NCBI RefSeq assembly: GCF_000375545.1
Contig: NZ_AQXF01000001.1
Location: forward strand, 62,001 to 126,000
Direction: 5' to 3'
DNA: 64,000 nt
DNA from: Kordiimonas gwangyangensis DSM 19435 = JCM 12864
GTDB taxonomy: Bacteria > Pseudomonadota > Alphaproteobacteria > Sphingomonadales > Kordiimonadaceae
Below, in pieces: positions 8,552 through 17,463 of this stretch. Numbering within the stretch: the stretch's first letter is position 1; each line of letters begins with the position of its first letter. Under the pieces are notes generated by a model. The model saw only the letters and a list, made by a program, of their open reading frames with translations. It was not told the DNA's origin and searched no databases. The translations under genes were made by a program, and so were the position numbers.

Positions 8552-9307
8552 TTGCCAACCGACCTTCTGTTTTACCTTGCCGCTATTCCCGCCGTTGTGT
8601 TGACCGGGGTGTCCAAAAGCGGTTTTGGCGGTATCGCCCTGCTCGCCGTCCCCCTGATGTCGCTTGTGATGTCACCGGTGGAAGCGGCGGCCATCATGCT
8701 GCCGCTCCTACTTTTGATGGACCTGTTTGGTGTTCTGGCATGGCGGCGGCAGGCAAACTGGCGCCACCTTGGTGTGCTGCTGCCCGGGGCGGCCGTTGGT
8801 GTGCTCGTCGGCATGTTCACCGCAAGCTATGTGGCGGAGGATTTTATCCGCCTGTTGGTTGGGGTGATTGCTGTTGGTTTTTGCGCGTACCGCTGGTGGC
8901 CACGCCGCACACAGCATGCGGACGCACACCTTGAAAAACCGCCGCACCCCTCCGGTGTGTTCTGGGGTGCTGTTGCGGGCTATACCAGTTATGTTGCCCA
9001 CGCGGGCTCACCGCCCTATCACGCCTATATCCTGCCCAAGAACCTCGACAAAAAAACCTTTGCTGCCACCGGGGTCTGGTTCTTCGCGCTCGTCAACCTC
9101 GCCAAATTGCCCGCCTATATGTATGCCGGGCAACTGACATCAAATTCGCTCTATCTGTCGCTGATACTGGCGCCGCTTGTGCCTGTCGGCTTCTGGCTTG
9201 GCCTTTGGCTCAATCGCGTGGTGCCGCATGCGATTTTTTACCGCGTCATCTATGCCGCGGTATTCCTCTCTGGCCTTAAACTCATCGGTGATGTGCTGGT
9301 CTGGTAG
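8552..9307 (+). CDS. TSUP-family (TauE/SafE) membrane permease
   Basis: 251 residues from a TTG two bases after the kinase stop, with GGAGAG 5-11 bases upstream; a longer frame beginning inside the kinase is unlikely. About eight hydrophobic helices. The N-terminal half shows the family pattern GVSKSGFGGIALLAVPLMSLVMSP, and the second half repeats it as GAVAGYTSYVAHAGSPPYHAYILP. TSUP proteins move small sulfur-containing or organic anions (sulfite, taurine, sulfoacetate), but the substrate here is not predictable. Tight linkage to the two-component genes suggests it is their output or the route by which a signal compound moves. Confidence 0.85.
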   Translation: MPTDLLFYLAAIPAVVLTGVSKSGFGGIALLAVPLMSLVMSPVEAAAIMLPLLLLMDLFGVLAWRRQANWRHLGVLLPGAAVGVLVGMFTASYVAEDFIRLLVGVIAVGFCAYRWWPRRTQHADAHLEKPPHPSGVFWGAVAGYTSYVAHAGSPPYHAYILPKNLDKKTFAATGVWFFALVNLAKLPAYMYAGQLTSNSLYLSLILAPLVPVGFWLGLWLNRVVPHAIFYRVIYAAVFLSGLKLIGDVLVW

Positions 9308-9397
9308 GGGTGGCCGCCCCCACGAATGGGGGGTGTGAAGGCGGCCGGGGTAGGCAGGCGAGAGCCAGACGGGTTTGCCTGCCTGGGGGTAGTCCCT

Positions 9398-10363
9398 TCA
9401 AGCCCGCGCGAACGCGAGCAGGTCTTCGTTGATGCGGTCCTTGTGGGTGACCGGCAGACCGTGGTCACCACCTTCGTAAACCTTCAGTGTCGCGCCCTTT
9501 ACAAGCGTCGCCGCGACCCGCGCGGTAATATCGATGGGTACAATCTGGTCATCGTCGCCGTGGATGATGAGGGTGGGCACATCCACTCGCTTCAGGTCAT
9601 CGGTGAAGTCAGTTTCGGAGAAAGCCTTGATGCAGTCATACTGCCCCTTCAGCCCGCCCATCATGCCCTGAAGCCAGAAGCTGTCACGGGTGCCCTGGCT
9701 TACTGTCGCACCTTCCCGGTTGGCACCGAAGAAAGGGGTGGTGATATCCTTGTAGAACTGCGACCGGTCCGCCTGAACACCCGCACGGATGCCGTCAAAC
9801 ACCTTCATCGGCAGGGCGTTCGGATAGCGGCCCGACTGCGCCATCGTGGGGGTAACCGCCCCCATCAGCACCAGCTTTGCCACCCGTTTTGTACCATGCC
9901 TGCCAATATAGCGCGTGATCTCCCCGCCGCCCGTTGAATGGCCGACAAGGATGATATCCTTGAGGTCCAGCGCTTCGATCACGGCGGCAAGGTCGTCGGC
10001 ATATTGGTCCATAGTGTTACCATGCCACGGCTGGGAGGACCGGCCATGCCCGCGCCGGTCGTGGGCGATGGCGCGGAAGCCGTTTTCCGCCATGAACATC
10101 ATCTGGTCGTCCCAGGCGTCAGCCGTCAGCGGCCAGCCGTGGCTGAACACAACAGGCTGCCCGCTACCCCAGTCCTTGACGAAGATTGAGGTGCCATCTG
10201 CCATGGTCACAGTGCTGGATGGTGCCTTTGCACTTTTCATAGATGCATCCGCTGGTGCGCTGACCATGGTGGCGGCTGGTAGCGCCGCCGCTACCGCGAC
10301 AGTGCCAAGCAGCAGGTCGCGACGGGATGATGTGGATACATTGTTTGGTGTATCTTTTGTCAT
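9398..10363 (-). CDS. Exported alpha/beta hydrolase of the non-haem chloroperoxidase/esterase type
   Basis: 321 residues. The N-terminus has a Tat-like SSRRDLLLG followed by an Ala-rich hydrophobic stretch ending near SAPADA. The hydrolase fold shows the oxyanion motif SHGWPLT, the nucleophile elbow GHSTGGG with Ser143, the acid in [11 protein letters not shown] (about 268-276) and His301 in [14 protein letters not shown], all typical of cofactor-free chloroperoxidase-like esterases. It is the last gene of a minus-strand run and starts 11 bases after the amidohydrolase stop, so it is probably cotranscribed. The natural substrate is unknown; these enzymes hydrolyse esters or lactones and brominate only as a side activity. 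Confidence 0.88.
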   Translation of the reverse strand: MTKDTPNNVSTSSRRDLLLGTVAVAAALPAATMVSAPADASMKSAKAPSSTVTMADGTSIFVKDWGSGQPVVFSHGWPLTADAWDDQMMFMAENGFRAIAHDRRGHGRSSQPWHGNTMDQYADDLAAVIEALDLKDIILVGHSTGGGEITRYIGRHGTKRVAKLVLMGAVTPTMAQSGRYPNALPMKVFDGIRAGVQADRSQFYKDITTPFFGANREGATVSQGTRDSFWLQGMMGGLKGQYDCIKAFSETDFTDDLKRVDVPTLIIHGDDDQIVPIDITARVAATLVKGATLKVYEGGDHGLPVTHKDRINEDLLAFARA

Positions 10364-10374
10364 GATGATTTCCT

Positions 10375-12219
10375 TCAGGCTTTGTAATAGCCGGGATAGT
10401 GATGAACGGGAGACCAGTCCGGTTTGAGGGCTGGCAAAGCTGGCGCCAGGGCGCTGAACTCATCCGCGCCATACACCACGCGGCCACCGGTGATCGTAAG
10501 CACTGCCTCGATCCCGCGGATTGCTTCCTCTCCGACACTGAAATAGTCGTCGCTCAGCACCGCGAGGTCGGCATACTGGCCCGGCACCAGCTGGCCTTTC
10601 ACCTCCTGCTCGCCGGAGAAATAGGCGCTGCCACGGGTATAAAGCGTGAGGGCTTCGTCGCGGCTCAGGCGGTTCTCATCGCTCGCGATCCGCGTGCCGC
10701 CGACCGTTTTGCCTGACACCATCCAGTAAAGCGAAGACCATGGGTGATAGCTGGCGACCCGTGTGCCGTCCGTGCCTGCGCCGATGGGCATGCCGGAATT
10801 CAGAAGCGCGCGCAGCGGCGGCGCATTGCTTGCGGCCTCACGGCCATAACGCTCGAGGAAATATTCACCGCCATATGCCATGCGCGCCTGCACGGCGACC
10901 GCACCGCCCAGTGCTTTTGTACGGGCGATGGTGGCCGGGATATAGGTTTCCCCATGGTCGAACGCCCAGCGCAGGCCGGTGAAGCCAGCCCTACCCGCAA
11001 GGATCTCTGCCCGGTGTACCGCTTCAAAGACATCCAGCATCGCATTCGCGCTCTGGTCATAGGTGGCATGAATGCGGAAGGGCCAACGGTTGCGCACCAG
11101 GTGCCGCACCACGGCATGCAGGTCTTTGTCCCAGCCGTCGCTTGAGGTAAAATCCGGGCGCGGTGAGAGGAAGTTTTCATAGTCGCTTGCCTTGTAGGCC
11201 AGCAGTTCGCCGACACCTTCAAGCACATAGCCGTTGGCCATCGACGCGCTGTTGCTGTCGGCACCGTAAAGTGTGGTCCAGCTCTCAAAATCGGCCAGTT
11301 CCTTGCCGGGACGCTGCGGGAACAGGAAATAGGAGATGCGGATCGGCATGGCGCCTGCGCTCGCGAGCCCGGCCGTGCCCTGATAATCATCAGGGAAACT
11401 GTGACCACCGCCGCCAGCGTCAATCGCGCTTGTGAGACCAAACCGGTTCAGCTCGCGGTACCAGTGCTGGGTGGAGATCACCTGCTCATCCGTGCTTAAG
11501 GGCGGTAGCTTGCCGATGGTCTGATAGAGAAGCGTCGGGTATGGCTCAGCCATGATGCGCCCGGTGAGGCGACCGTCTGGCCCTTGCTCATAGCGGGTGC
11601 CATCTGGCGTTTTGGTGGACGACGTTATGCCTAATGCCTTAAGCCCCGCGCTGTTCAGGTAGCCTTGCGAATAGAGGAGACTGACAAACACCGGCACATC
11701 ACCGGCAGCGCGGTCCAGCTCCTCCGGCGTGGGCAGGCGTTTCTCGCGGAACTGGAACTCGCTCCAGCCCCCAACCACACGGACCCACTGGCCCTTAGGT
11801 GTGCGTTTGGCCTGCTCTGCAATCATGTTCAGGCCCTGTTCAAGGCTTGGCACCCCGTCCCAGCGCAGCTCGGCGGCATAGAAGCGCCCGCCGCGCACCG
11901 CGTGCAGGTGGCTGTCGTTCAGCCCCGGAATGACCGTGCGGCCTTTAAGGTCAAGCACATGGGTGTTGTTGCCAATATGCGCCCGCATTTCGCTGTCGCT
12001 GCCGACGGCAAGGATGCGGTCATCCTTGATGGCAAGCGCGGTGACGAAAGGCTTGTGCGGCGCGAGGGTAGCGATCTTGCCACCAAGAAGGACAGTGTCC
12101 GCACTTTGGCCCTGCCGGGCCCACAGGCGTGCGGGCAACATCAGGGCTGCGCCGCCTGCGAGGGCTGTGGAGGTTCCGGCTTTCAGGAACAGCCGGCGGT
12201 TCATGGAATTGTTGGTCAT
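10375..12219 (-). CDS. YtcJ-type amidohydrolase with Tat signal
   Basis: 614 residues. The Tat-type leader is [10 protein letters not shown] followed by a hydrophobic stretch to about residue 35. The amidohydrolase core begins with [11 protein letters not shown] and has the metal motif [11 protein letters not shown] (HxH), a later His in AFDHGETY, and the C-terminal Asp region around GTDGTR. The typical composite-domain tail is [16 protein letters not shown]. YtcJ-like enzymes hydrolyse amide or related bonds, often with unknown substrate. It lies between the isochorismatase-like and alpha/beta hydrolase genes, all on the minus strand, and all three products look exported. A 10-bp GC hairpin at 12250-12275 lies just upstream. 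Confidence 0.87.
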   Translation of the reverse strand: MTNNSMNRRLFLKAGTSTALAGGAALMLPARLWARQGQSADTVLLGGKIATLAPHKPFVTALAIKDDRILAVGSDSEMRAHIGNNTHVLDLKGRTVIPGLNDSHLHAVRGGRFYAAELRWDGVPSLEQGLNMIAEQAKRTPKGQWVRVVGGWSEFQFREKRLPTPEELDRAAGDVPVFVSLLYSQGYLNSAGLKALGITSSTKTPDGTRYEQGPDGRLTGRIMAEPYPTLLYQTIGKLPPLSTDEQVISTQHWYRELNRFGLTSAIDAGGGGHSFPDDYQGTAGLASAGAMPIRISYFLFPQRPGKELADFESWTTLYGADSNSASMANGYVLEGVGELLAYKASDYENFLSPRPDFTSSDGWDKDLHAVVRHLVRNRWPFRIHATYDQSANAMLDVFEAVHRAEILAGRAGFTGLRWAFDHGETYIPATIARTKALGGAVAVQARMAYGGEYFLERYGREAASNAPPLRALLNSGMPIGAGTDGTRVASYHPWSSLYWMVSGKTVGGTRIASDENRLSRDEALTLYTRGSAYFSGEQEVKGQLVPGQYADLAVLSDDYFSVGEEAIRGIEAVLTITGGRVVYGADEFSALAPALPALKPDWSPVHHYPGYYKA

Positions 12220-12249
12220 TTTAGCGCCTCTTCACATTGCAGTAAGGGC

Positions 12250-12275
12250 GGTGCCGGGCAGAAGCGCCCGGCACC
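12250..12275 (-). other. Intercistronic GC hairpin
   Basis: GGTGCCGGGC and GCCCGGCACC form a perfect 10-bp stem with a six-base loop between the isochorismatase-like and amidohydrolase genes. No T-run follows, so it is more likely an mRNA-processing or stability element inside the operon than a full terminator. Confidence 0.5.
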
Positions 12276-12285
12276 GAAGGGCTGT

Positions 12286-13014
12286 CTAGTGACCCTCTTT
12301 CGCGCCAAACATTTCCTTGGCGTAGATGATGCCGAGGCCATAGCCACCGCCATGCTGTTTCGCGATGCCGGTTACCACGTCGTAGGTTTCGCCGCGGGCC
12401 CAGTCGCGCTGCAGTTCAAGCATGTACTGAAGCCAGGTAATCGGGTGTGCGCCAGCCTGCACCATGCGCTGGACGGCCATATTGTGTGCGTCTTCCGATA
12501 CACCGCCGGAAGCGTCGGTCACGAAATAGACCTCGTAGCCTTGCTCAATGGCCGACAGCACGGGGCCTACGCCACAGACTTCGGTCCAGAGTGCGGCAAT
12601 AACGATCTTCTTCTTGCCAAGCTTGTTCACTTCATCGGTGATGCGTTTGTCTTCCCACGTGTTCATGGTGGTGCGGTCGATCGGGCTTTGGTTCGGGAAC
12701 ACGTCTTTCAGTTCCGGGAACATCGGGCCGGAGAAGCTTTTTTCCGCAACCGTAGTCAGGATGGTCGGCACGTTGAAGGCCTTGGCGGCTTTTGCGAGGC
12801 CTGTCACGTTGTTGCGCAGTTCCACAATGTCGATCGACTTGGTGGCGAAGGCCATCTGCGGTTGGTGGTCAATCAGGATAACCGTGTGGTTGGTCGGGCT
12901 CAGCATGCTGTCAGCCGGTACCGGTTTGGCCTTTTGCGCCATCGCGCCTGTGGTGATCATCATCGCGGCGGCTGCCGTCGCGGCGATGTTCATGAGTTTC
13001 TTGAAGCTGGTCAT
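12286..13014 (-). CDS. Isochorismatase-like cysteine hydrolase with Sec signal (YcaC type)
   Basis: 242 residues from the ATG at 13014; an upstream frame extension lacks family similarity. It has a Sec signal peptide (KKLMNIAATAAAAMMITTGAMAQ). The hydrolase core has the catalytic Asp in VILIDHQPQMAF, a Lys in TVAEKSFSG and the nucleophile Cys in AALWTEVCGVGP, matching the Asp-Lys-Cys triad of the isochorismatase-like superfamily. The closest recognisable type is YcaC-like, and family members are usually cytoplasmic. An export signal on this fold is unusual and agrees with the exported neighbours. The substrate is unknown. Confidence 0.87.
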   Translation of the reverse strand: MTSFKKLMNIAATAAAAMMITTGAMAQKAKPVPADSMLSPTNHTVILIDHQPQMAFATKSIDIVELRNNVTGLAKAAKAFNVPTILTTVAEKSFSGPMFPELKDVFPNQSPIDRTTMNTWEDKRITDEVNKLGKKKIVIAALWTEVCGVGPVLSAIEQGYEVYFVTDASGGVSEDAHNMAVQRMVQAGAHPITWLQYMLELQRDWARGETYDVVTGIAKQHGGGYGLGIIYAKEMFGAKEGH

Positions 13015-13138
13015 AGTCTGGTTCCGTTTCTTGAGTTGAGAGGGCGACGGGTGCCAACGTCCCGTTGCATTCACTATGGTCCCGGCGTTGGCCCGGGTGG
13101 TGTGAAACGCTGTGAAGCTTTGTGAATCCGCGGCCATG

Positions 13139-14386
13139 TCAGAAATCCAGCCTTGCGGTCAGCTCTATGAAAGTGATGGCGCGGGCGTCCGGCTTTACGT
13201 GGCGGACAAAGGCCCCCGGCGCGCTCCTTGTCGCGACCGCGCCAAGGAAAACTCCGCCTCTGGTCGTGAACTCGAAATTAATCGATGTGGCAGTGTCGAC
13301 ATAGCGCGGGGCGCTCCTGTCGGCGGCGAGGATTTGGCTGCCGTTCGGCGCATAAACCCCATCCGCACGACTAAAGCGCCAGAACATGTTCACGTCCATG
13401 GTGACGGTCAGCCGCTCCGCCAGTTCAAGTGTCAGATAGGGGTTGAGGTTATAAAAGTTCCGCGGCCCCAGATGCGCGAGGTCCGAGAAATAACTCCCCC
13501 GCGGGAACAGGGCGTTGAAGGCTGTCAGCTTGTTGTCGGTGCCATCGCGGTCACCGCTCGCGATATTGGCGGAGAGCGCGATGCGCGGGCTGAACGTGGT
13601 GTCACGAAAGGCGCGGCCAGCCGTGGCGGCAACTGTCCATGCGGCAATGGTGGCCTCGCCTTGGCGGCCGAACTGATAGACGGCTTCCCCGTCCCAGTCC
13701 CATATGCCGGTGTCACCAAACAGGCGGGCGCCGATACTGTGGCGAACCTCGGTCGCGCTGCGCACATCCCGCGCACTTCCCGCACGGTAGCCCAGGTAAT
13801 AGACATCAATACCCGTGCCGGGCGCGCTTGCGATTGTAGCGTATGTGCCCCAAAGCGCCTTGCCCTTGCCGATGCCGTCGTCAAACACGCCGGGGTCGTT
13901 TTCAACCTCAAAGCCCGCGAGGGTTTTTATGGTGATACCGGGGGCTGAAAGCCGCAGCACCGCGCCGTCGAAGCGGCGTTTGACATTGGTGCCGTCGCGG
14001 GTGGCGACAAGGCGGCCGGAGCCCAGTTTCCATTCGTCCCGCCCGAGCCGCAGGCTCACGCTATCCGAGAGGCTGAGGTCCAGCCAGGCGCGGTGCAGGT
14101 CAAGGCGGTTCTCGTCCACCGGGCTGGTGCCGAAAGCGGCGCCATGGTCATAGGCGGCGGCCAGCTCAAAGCCCGCGCCCCACGTGGTGCCGCTGTGCTC
14201 AGCGCCCAGATGGTAGCGGTGGGTCACATACCAGTCCGCGCCCTCATGCTCTGTGCCCCAAAGCGCATTCTGCTGCATCGTGGCCCGTGCCCGCACATGG
14301 CCAAACACGTCAGCATGAGCAGCAGGTGCAAGCCCCATCAGGGCGGCAAGGGCGGCAGAGCAATATGAAGGCAGTGGCTTCGACAT
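13139..14386 (-). CDS. Alginate-export-like outer-membrane porin
   Basis: 415 residues from the ATG at 14386 with AGGAAAG upstream; a longer GTG start is less likely. The signal peptide ends near APAAHA. The mature protein alternates polar and hydrophobic residues as in a beta-barrel and ends LTARLDF with the C-terminal Phe recognised by the BAM machinery. The segments SLRLGRDEWKLGSGRLVATRDGTNVKRRFDGAVLRL resemble the Alginate_exp (AlgE-like) domain, where such barrels pass anionic or hydrophobic compounds. Placed upstream of three exported hydrolases, it probably admits or releases their substrate or product. Confidence 0.8.
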   Translation of the reverse strand: MSKPLPSYCSAALAALMGLAPAAHADVFGHVRARATMQQNALWGTEHEGADWYVTHRYHLGAEHSGTTWGAGFELAAAYDHGAAFGTSPVDENRLDLHRAWLDLSLSDSVSLRLGRDEWKLGSGRLVATRDGTNVKRRFDGAVLRLSAPGITIKTLAGFEVENDPGVFDDGIGKGKALWGTYATIASAPGTGIDVYYLGYRAGSARDVRSATEVRHSIGARLFGDTGIWDWDGEAVYQFGRQGEATIAAWTVAATAGRAFRDTTFSPRIALSANIASGDRDGTDNKLTAFNALFPRGSYFSDLAHLGPRNFYNLNPYLTLELAERLTVTMDVNMFWRFSRADGVYAPNGSQILAADRSAPRYVDTATSINFEFTTRGGVFLGAVATRSAPGAFVRHVKPDARAITFIELTARLDF

Positions 14387-14477
14387 GGGACGAGCTTTCC
14401 TGTTCGCGGAAGTCACCCATTGTCGGGCGGACTTTCGCGCTCTGTGCGTTAAGGCTTGTGAATTCGTGTGAGCGGAA

Positions 14478-14508
14478 GGGGAGAGGGAGGGGAGGAAACC
14501 CTCTCCCC
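14478..14508 (-). other. G/C-rich hairpin between pirin and porin genes
   Basis: GGGGAGAGGG and CCCTCTCCCC are perfectly complementary over 10 bases around an 11-base loop. It lies just past the pirin stop on the minus strand. It may reduce read-through from pirin into the porin operon. No clear T-run follows. Confidence 0.45.
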
Positions 14509-14524
14509 GCGCCGCGCTCGGGCG

Positions 14525-15232
14525 TTAGTGGGCCGCTGTAATATCAAAGAGCAGGAACTCAGCGTTTGCCTGCGCCGCGACCGTGACTTCGTCCATATCC
14601 TCAAGCGCGGCACCGTCCCCGGCCTTGAGGGTCTTGCCCTCGACCGTGACCGTGCCGTGCACCACCTGCACCCAGATCAGGCGGTCAGGTGTGGTGGCGT
14701 GGGTGACGCTTGCACCCGCCTCCAGTAGGCCACCATAAAGCTTCACATCCTGATGGATGGTGACCGACCCCTCTGCCCCGTCCGGGCTGCCGATCAGCTT
14801 CAGCGCATTCTGGCGTTTTTTGGGGTCAAAGAACTTCTGCTCATAGGAGGGTTTCAGGCCTTCTTTTGCCGGTTCGATCCAGATTTGCAGGAAGTGCACT
14901 TTTTCACCGCGGGAATGATTGTATTCGCTGTGGCGAATGCCGGTACCCGCGCTCATGCGCTGGACTTCACCGGGGCGGATCACCGAACCTGTGCCAATCG
15001 AATCCTTATGTTCAAGCGCGCCACTGATCACGTAGGAGATAATCTCCATGTCGCGGTGGCCGTGCGGGGCAAAGCCCTGGCCCGGATGAACCCGGTCTTC
15101 ATTGATAACGCGCAGCGGGCCAAAGCCCATGAAGCGCTGGTCATAATAGTGACCGAAGGAAAAGGTGTGGTGACTATCGAGCCAGCCATGGTTGGCGTGG
15201 CCGCGTTCTTCGCTGTGTCGTACTTTGATCAT
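14525..15232 (-). CDS. Pirin-family bicupin
   Basis: 235 residues from the ATG at 15232, which has AGGAG seven bases upstream; the longer frame is rejected. The N-terminal cupin contains the pirin signature HSFGHYYD-like HHTFSFGHYYDQRFMGFGPLRVINEDRV and the metal site PHGHRDMEIISYVI (two His and one Glu), with further His at GIRHSEYN. Bacterial pirins of this kind (YhhW, YhaK) can act as quercetinase-like oxygenases or redox sensors. It is divergent from a LysR gene 122 bases away, the arrangement seen in quinone or xenobiotic responses, so LysR probably controls it. Confidence 0.9.
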   Translation of the reverse strand: MIKVRHSEERGHANHGWLDSHHTFSFGHYYDQRFMGFGPLRVINEDRVHPGQGFAPHGHRDMEIISYVISGALEHKDSIGTGSVIRPGEVQRMSAGTGIRHSEYNHSRGEKVHFLQIWIEPAKEGLKPSYEQKFFDPKKRQNALKLIGSPDGAEGSVTIHQDVKLYGGLLEAGASVTHATTPDRLIWVQVVHGTVTVEGKTLKAGDGAALEDMDEVTVAAQANAEFLLFDITAAH

Positions 15233-15311
15233 GTTTTTTACTCCTGAGTGGGGTGTCTCTGTTGAACTCAAGATAACCCTCTCTTTTTCAGGAGACAATT
15301 TGCATAACTCA

Positions 15312-15324
15312 CGACATACTGTCG
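15312..15324. promoter_or_regulatory. Candidate LysR operator between pirin and lysR
   Basis: CGACA-TAC-TGTCG is a perfect 5-3-5 inverted repeat in the divergent promoter region. A TACAAT -10-like hexamer at 15335-15340 sits downstream towards lysR, so the dyad lies near its -35 position, as expected for autoregulation. LysR proteins usually bind dyads around T-N11-A; this is an inference from position and symmetry. Confidence 0.45.
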
Positions 15325-15354
15325 CCAAAATGGATACAATAAAGAGGCAAGGTC

Positions 15355-16266
15355 ATGGGCAAGTTCAGCCATATCCGGGCATTCCTTGGTGTTGTGGAGC
15401 ACGGCAGCTTTGCAGAAGCCGCGCGGCAGGCCGGGCTTTCACGCTCTCAGGTCAACAAGGCTGTTATTGCGCTTGAGGAGGAACTGGGGGTCCAGCTTCT
15501 GGTGCGTACAACGCGCAAGGTCAGCCCAACCTCAAGCGGGGAGGCCTTCTACACACATGCCGCCCGCATCCTTGCCGACCTTGAGGTTGCGGAACGCGCG
15601 GTCCGGGAAGACACGGAGGAACCCAGAGGCACGCTCAGGCTCAACGCGCCAATGTCCTTTGGTGCGCTGCACTTGGGGCCGGCACTCGCGGATTTCATGA
15701 AAGCCTACCCTGACCTGAAGGTTGAGCTGTCGCTCAATGACCGTTTTGTTGATGTGGTTGAGGAAGGCTATGACGCCACGCTACGGATCGCCGAACTGCG
15801 GGAAGACAGTGCGCTGATTGAGCACCCGATCACCCTCGTGCGCCGCTACCTTGTGGCCTCACCGGGTTTCATAAAATCACATGGCCCTATTGAACGCGCG
15901 GAGCAGCTCAAGTCGCTCCCGTGCCTGCACTATGGTGCGCTTGGGCGCGGCCATGTCTGGCGCCTGCTTGATGACGGCAAAGCCATTACCGTGGATGTCA
16001 ACGGCGTCATGTCGGCCAACAATGGTGAGGTACTAACGGAGGCCGCGAAGGCAGGCCTTGGCATCGCCATGCTGCCCACCTTTATCGTTGGCCCGGCAAT
16101 GCAGTCAGGCGCGCTTGTGCGTGTGCTCCCAAACCTTGTGCCGCCTGACATCCACCTCACCATCCTTTACCCGCCAAACAGGCACCTGACGCCCAAAATA
16201 AAATATCTGATCGAGTTTTTGTATAAGCGGTTTGGCGAGCGGCCTTATTGGGACCTCATTGAATAG
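15355..16266 (+). CDS. LysR-family transcriptional regulator (pirin-divergent)
   Basis: 303 residues. The N-terminal winged HTH is at about 4-62 (IRAFLGVVEHGSFAEAARQAGLSRSQVNKAVIALEEELGVQLLVRTTRKVSPTSSG). The effector-binding domain (about 90-295) contains the CrgA/DmlR-like TLRLNAPMSFGALHLGPALADFMKAYPDLKVEL. The start has AGAGGCAAGG upstream. Divergent orientation to pirin with a dyad between them makes it the likely regulator of pirin and perhaps of the porin/hydrolase run behind it. The inducer is unknown. Confidence 0.9.
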   Translation: MGKFSHIRAFLGVVEHGSFAEAARQAGLSRSQVNKAVIALEEELGVQLLVRTTRKVSPTSSGEAFYTHAARILADLEVAERAVREDTEEPRGTLRLNAPMSFGALHLGPALADFMKAYPDLKVELSLNDRFVDVVEEGYDATLRIAELREDSALIEHPITLVRRYLVASPGFIKSHGPIERAEQLKSLPCLHYGALGRGHVWRLLDDGKAITVDVNGVMSANNGEVLTEAAKAGLGIAMLPTFIVGPAMQSGALVRVLPNLVPPDIHLTILYPPNRHLTPKIKYLIEFLYKRFGERPYWDLIE

Positions 16267-16351
16267 GGCCCGACTACACAGGGCGTTCCCATATGGGTGC
16301 GCCGGTGCAAAAACAGATGACCGAGGCATGTGGCGTGATACTAAAATTTAA

Positions 16352-16383
16352 AGAATGCCGGACAGAATTTTGTCCGGCATTCT
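16352..16383. terminator. Perfect 13-bp hairpin downstream of lysR
   Basis: AGAATGCCGGACA and TGTCCGGCATTCT pair perfectly around a GAATTT loop, 86 bases past the lysR stop. There is no T-run on the plus side; on the minus side the stem is followed by TTTAAATTTTAG. It therefore may stop transcription coming from the GST gene as well as lysR. A structured element other than a terminator is possible. Confidence 0.5.
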
Positions 16384-16686
16384 GTGACGCGAATTTTCCG
16401 AAAAGGCAGATATCTCTGATATCTGGCAGAGGCTAATTCATTGTTTTATAAGGGTCTGGAATCCGGCGTTTTCTGGAACGCGACAGATGTTGTCGCGCGT
16501 CACAAATCACCGGATTCTGCGTCACAGTTTCCGGATAGCGAGATCACCTGAATTTTTTGGAAAGCCCTGCACCATTTTGAGGCGCATGAAATTGGGGGGA
16601 TGTTGTGGCGTGCCTGCCGCTGTCGATTGCCATTGCAAAATGCTCAGGCAGAACCCGCGGCTGATCTCAGCTGGCCAGATGGTGAA
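16384..16686. other. Gene-free region with the second 112-bp repeat copy
   Basis: About 300 bases between the convergent lysR and GST genes, without a supportable gene on either strand. It contains the repeat copy at 16486-16597 and otherwise unremarkable sequence. Because both flanking genes end here, no gene promoter is expected in it, which argues against the repeat being a simple promoter duplication. Confidence 0.6.
16486..16597. repeat. 112-bp intergenic repeat, copy 2
   Basis: This is the second copy of the element at 4035-4146, same orientation and length, with 8 mismatches and no gaps. It sits between two convergent 3' ends, whereas copy 1 lies upstream of the two-component operon. 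The internal GTCACA...CCGGAT duplication is kept. Most substitutions are in one short block, with the 3' half the best conserved. Confidence 0.8.
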
Positions 16687-17346
16687 TTAACCTGCCTGCA
16701 CCGCGGCACACCAGCCCATGAAAGCTTCGTGGGTTGCAGGCCATGCCGGCAAAGCCATCATGCGATCAAACCATTTACTCACATGGGCATAGGGCGCGAG
16801 GTCATAATTGATGAGCAAGGCGAGACTGACAAAACCAGCGCCAAAATAGTCCGCGAGGCTGATGTCGGGGCCACAAACAAAGGCACCGGTTGCCGCGAGT
16901 TTCCCGTCCAGTATGTGCAGCTTTTCCTCGGCGCGCGACAAGGCGCGCTGAAGCGCCACTTTCTGCTGTTCCGGGTCAGGCCAATGATAAATGTCGATCA
17001 CCTGCGTGTAGACATATCCGTGCCCGAAATCGCGGTAGAAACCAGTGTTGAACCAATCCATTGCTTCATTCACCCGGGCGCGGGCCTGAAGACCTGGGGG
17101 ATATGCCGGGCTACCTGTCAGATCTGCCAGATATTTGAGGATGGCGGACGATTCCGTCAGCACAAAATCATCATGTTCAAGCACCGGGACAGCGTGGTTC
17201 GGGTTCAGCGCCACAAAGTCAGGCTGCATATGGTCACCGTCCTGAAGGCTGAGGGGCTTGTATTCAATTTCCAGCCCTTCCTCACGGGCAAATAGCACAA
17301 TGGCACGGCAAGTTGTTGAGGCAGGATCAAAATGAAGACGCAGCAT
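16687..17346 (-). CDS. Glutathione S-transferase family protein
   Basis: 219 residues. The thioredoxin-like N-terminal domain (about 1-80) contains LHFDPASTTCRAIVLFAREEGLEIEYKPL and the glutathione-binding AVPVLEHDDFVLTESSAILKYLAD. The alpha-helical C-terminal domain begins near residue 90 and includes GPDISLADYFGAGFVSL, a common GST helix-capping segment. A Ser-Thr-Thr-Cys at the active-site position suggests a theta/beta-like class. It is divergent from a LysR gene and the 5' ends are very close, so it is probably that regulator's target. The electrophilic substrate is unknown. Confidence 0.88.
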   Translation of the reverse strand: MLRLHFDPASTTCRAIVLFAREEGLEIEYKPLSLQDGDHMQPDFVALNPNHAVPVLEHDDFVLTESSAILKYLADLTGSPAYPPGLQARARVNEAMDWFNTGFYRDFGHGYVYTQVIDIYHWPDPEQQKVALQRALSRAEEKLHILDGKLAATGAFVCGPDISLADYFGAGFVSLALLINYDLAPYAHVSKWFDRMMALPAWPATHEAFMGWCAAVQAG

Positions 17347-17463
17347 GGCGGCACATCCTTGACGGGGAACAACGATGATCTAAAGTTCGCGTTTGAGGGT
17401 AAAGTCAAACCATGCCTGACAACTGGCGGCAAGACAATCAACACGATGAGGCAAGACCCGGGC

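Noticed and set aside
11665-13125. A 486-residue plus-strand frame opposite the amidohydrolase and isochorismatase-like genes
   Set aside because: It crosses two well-supported genes on the other strand, and its residues are not protein-like.
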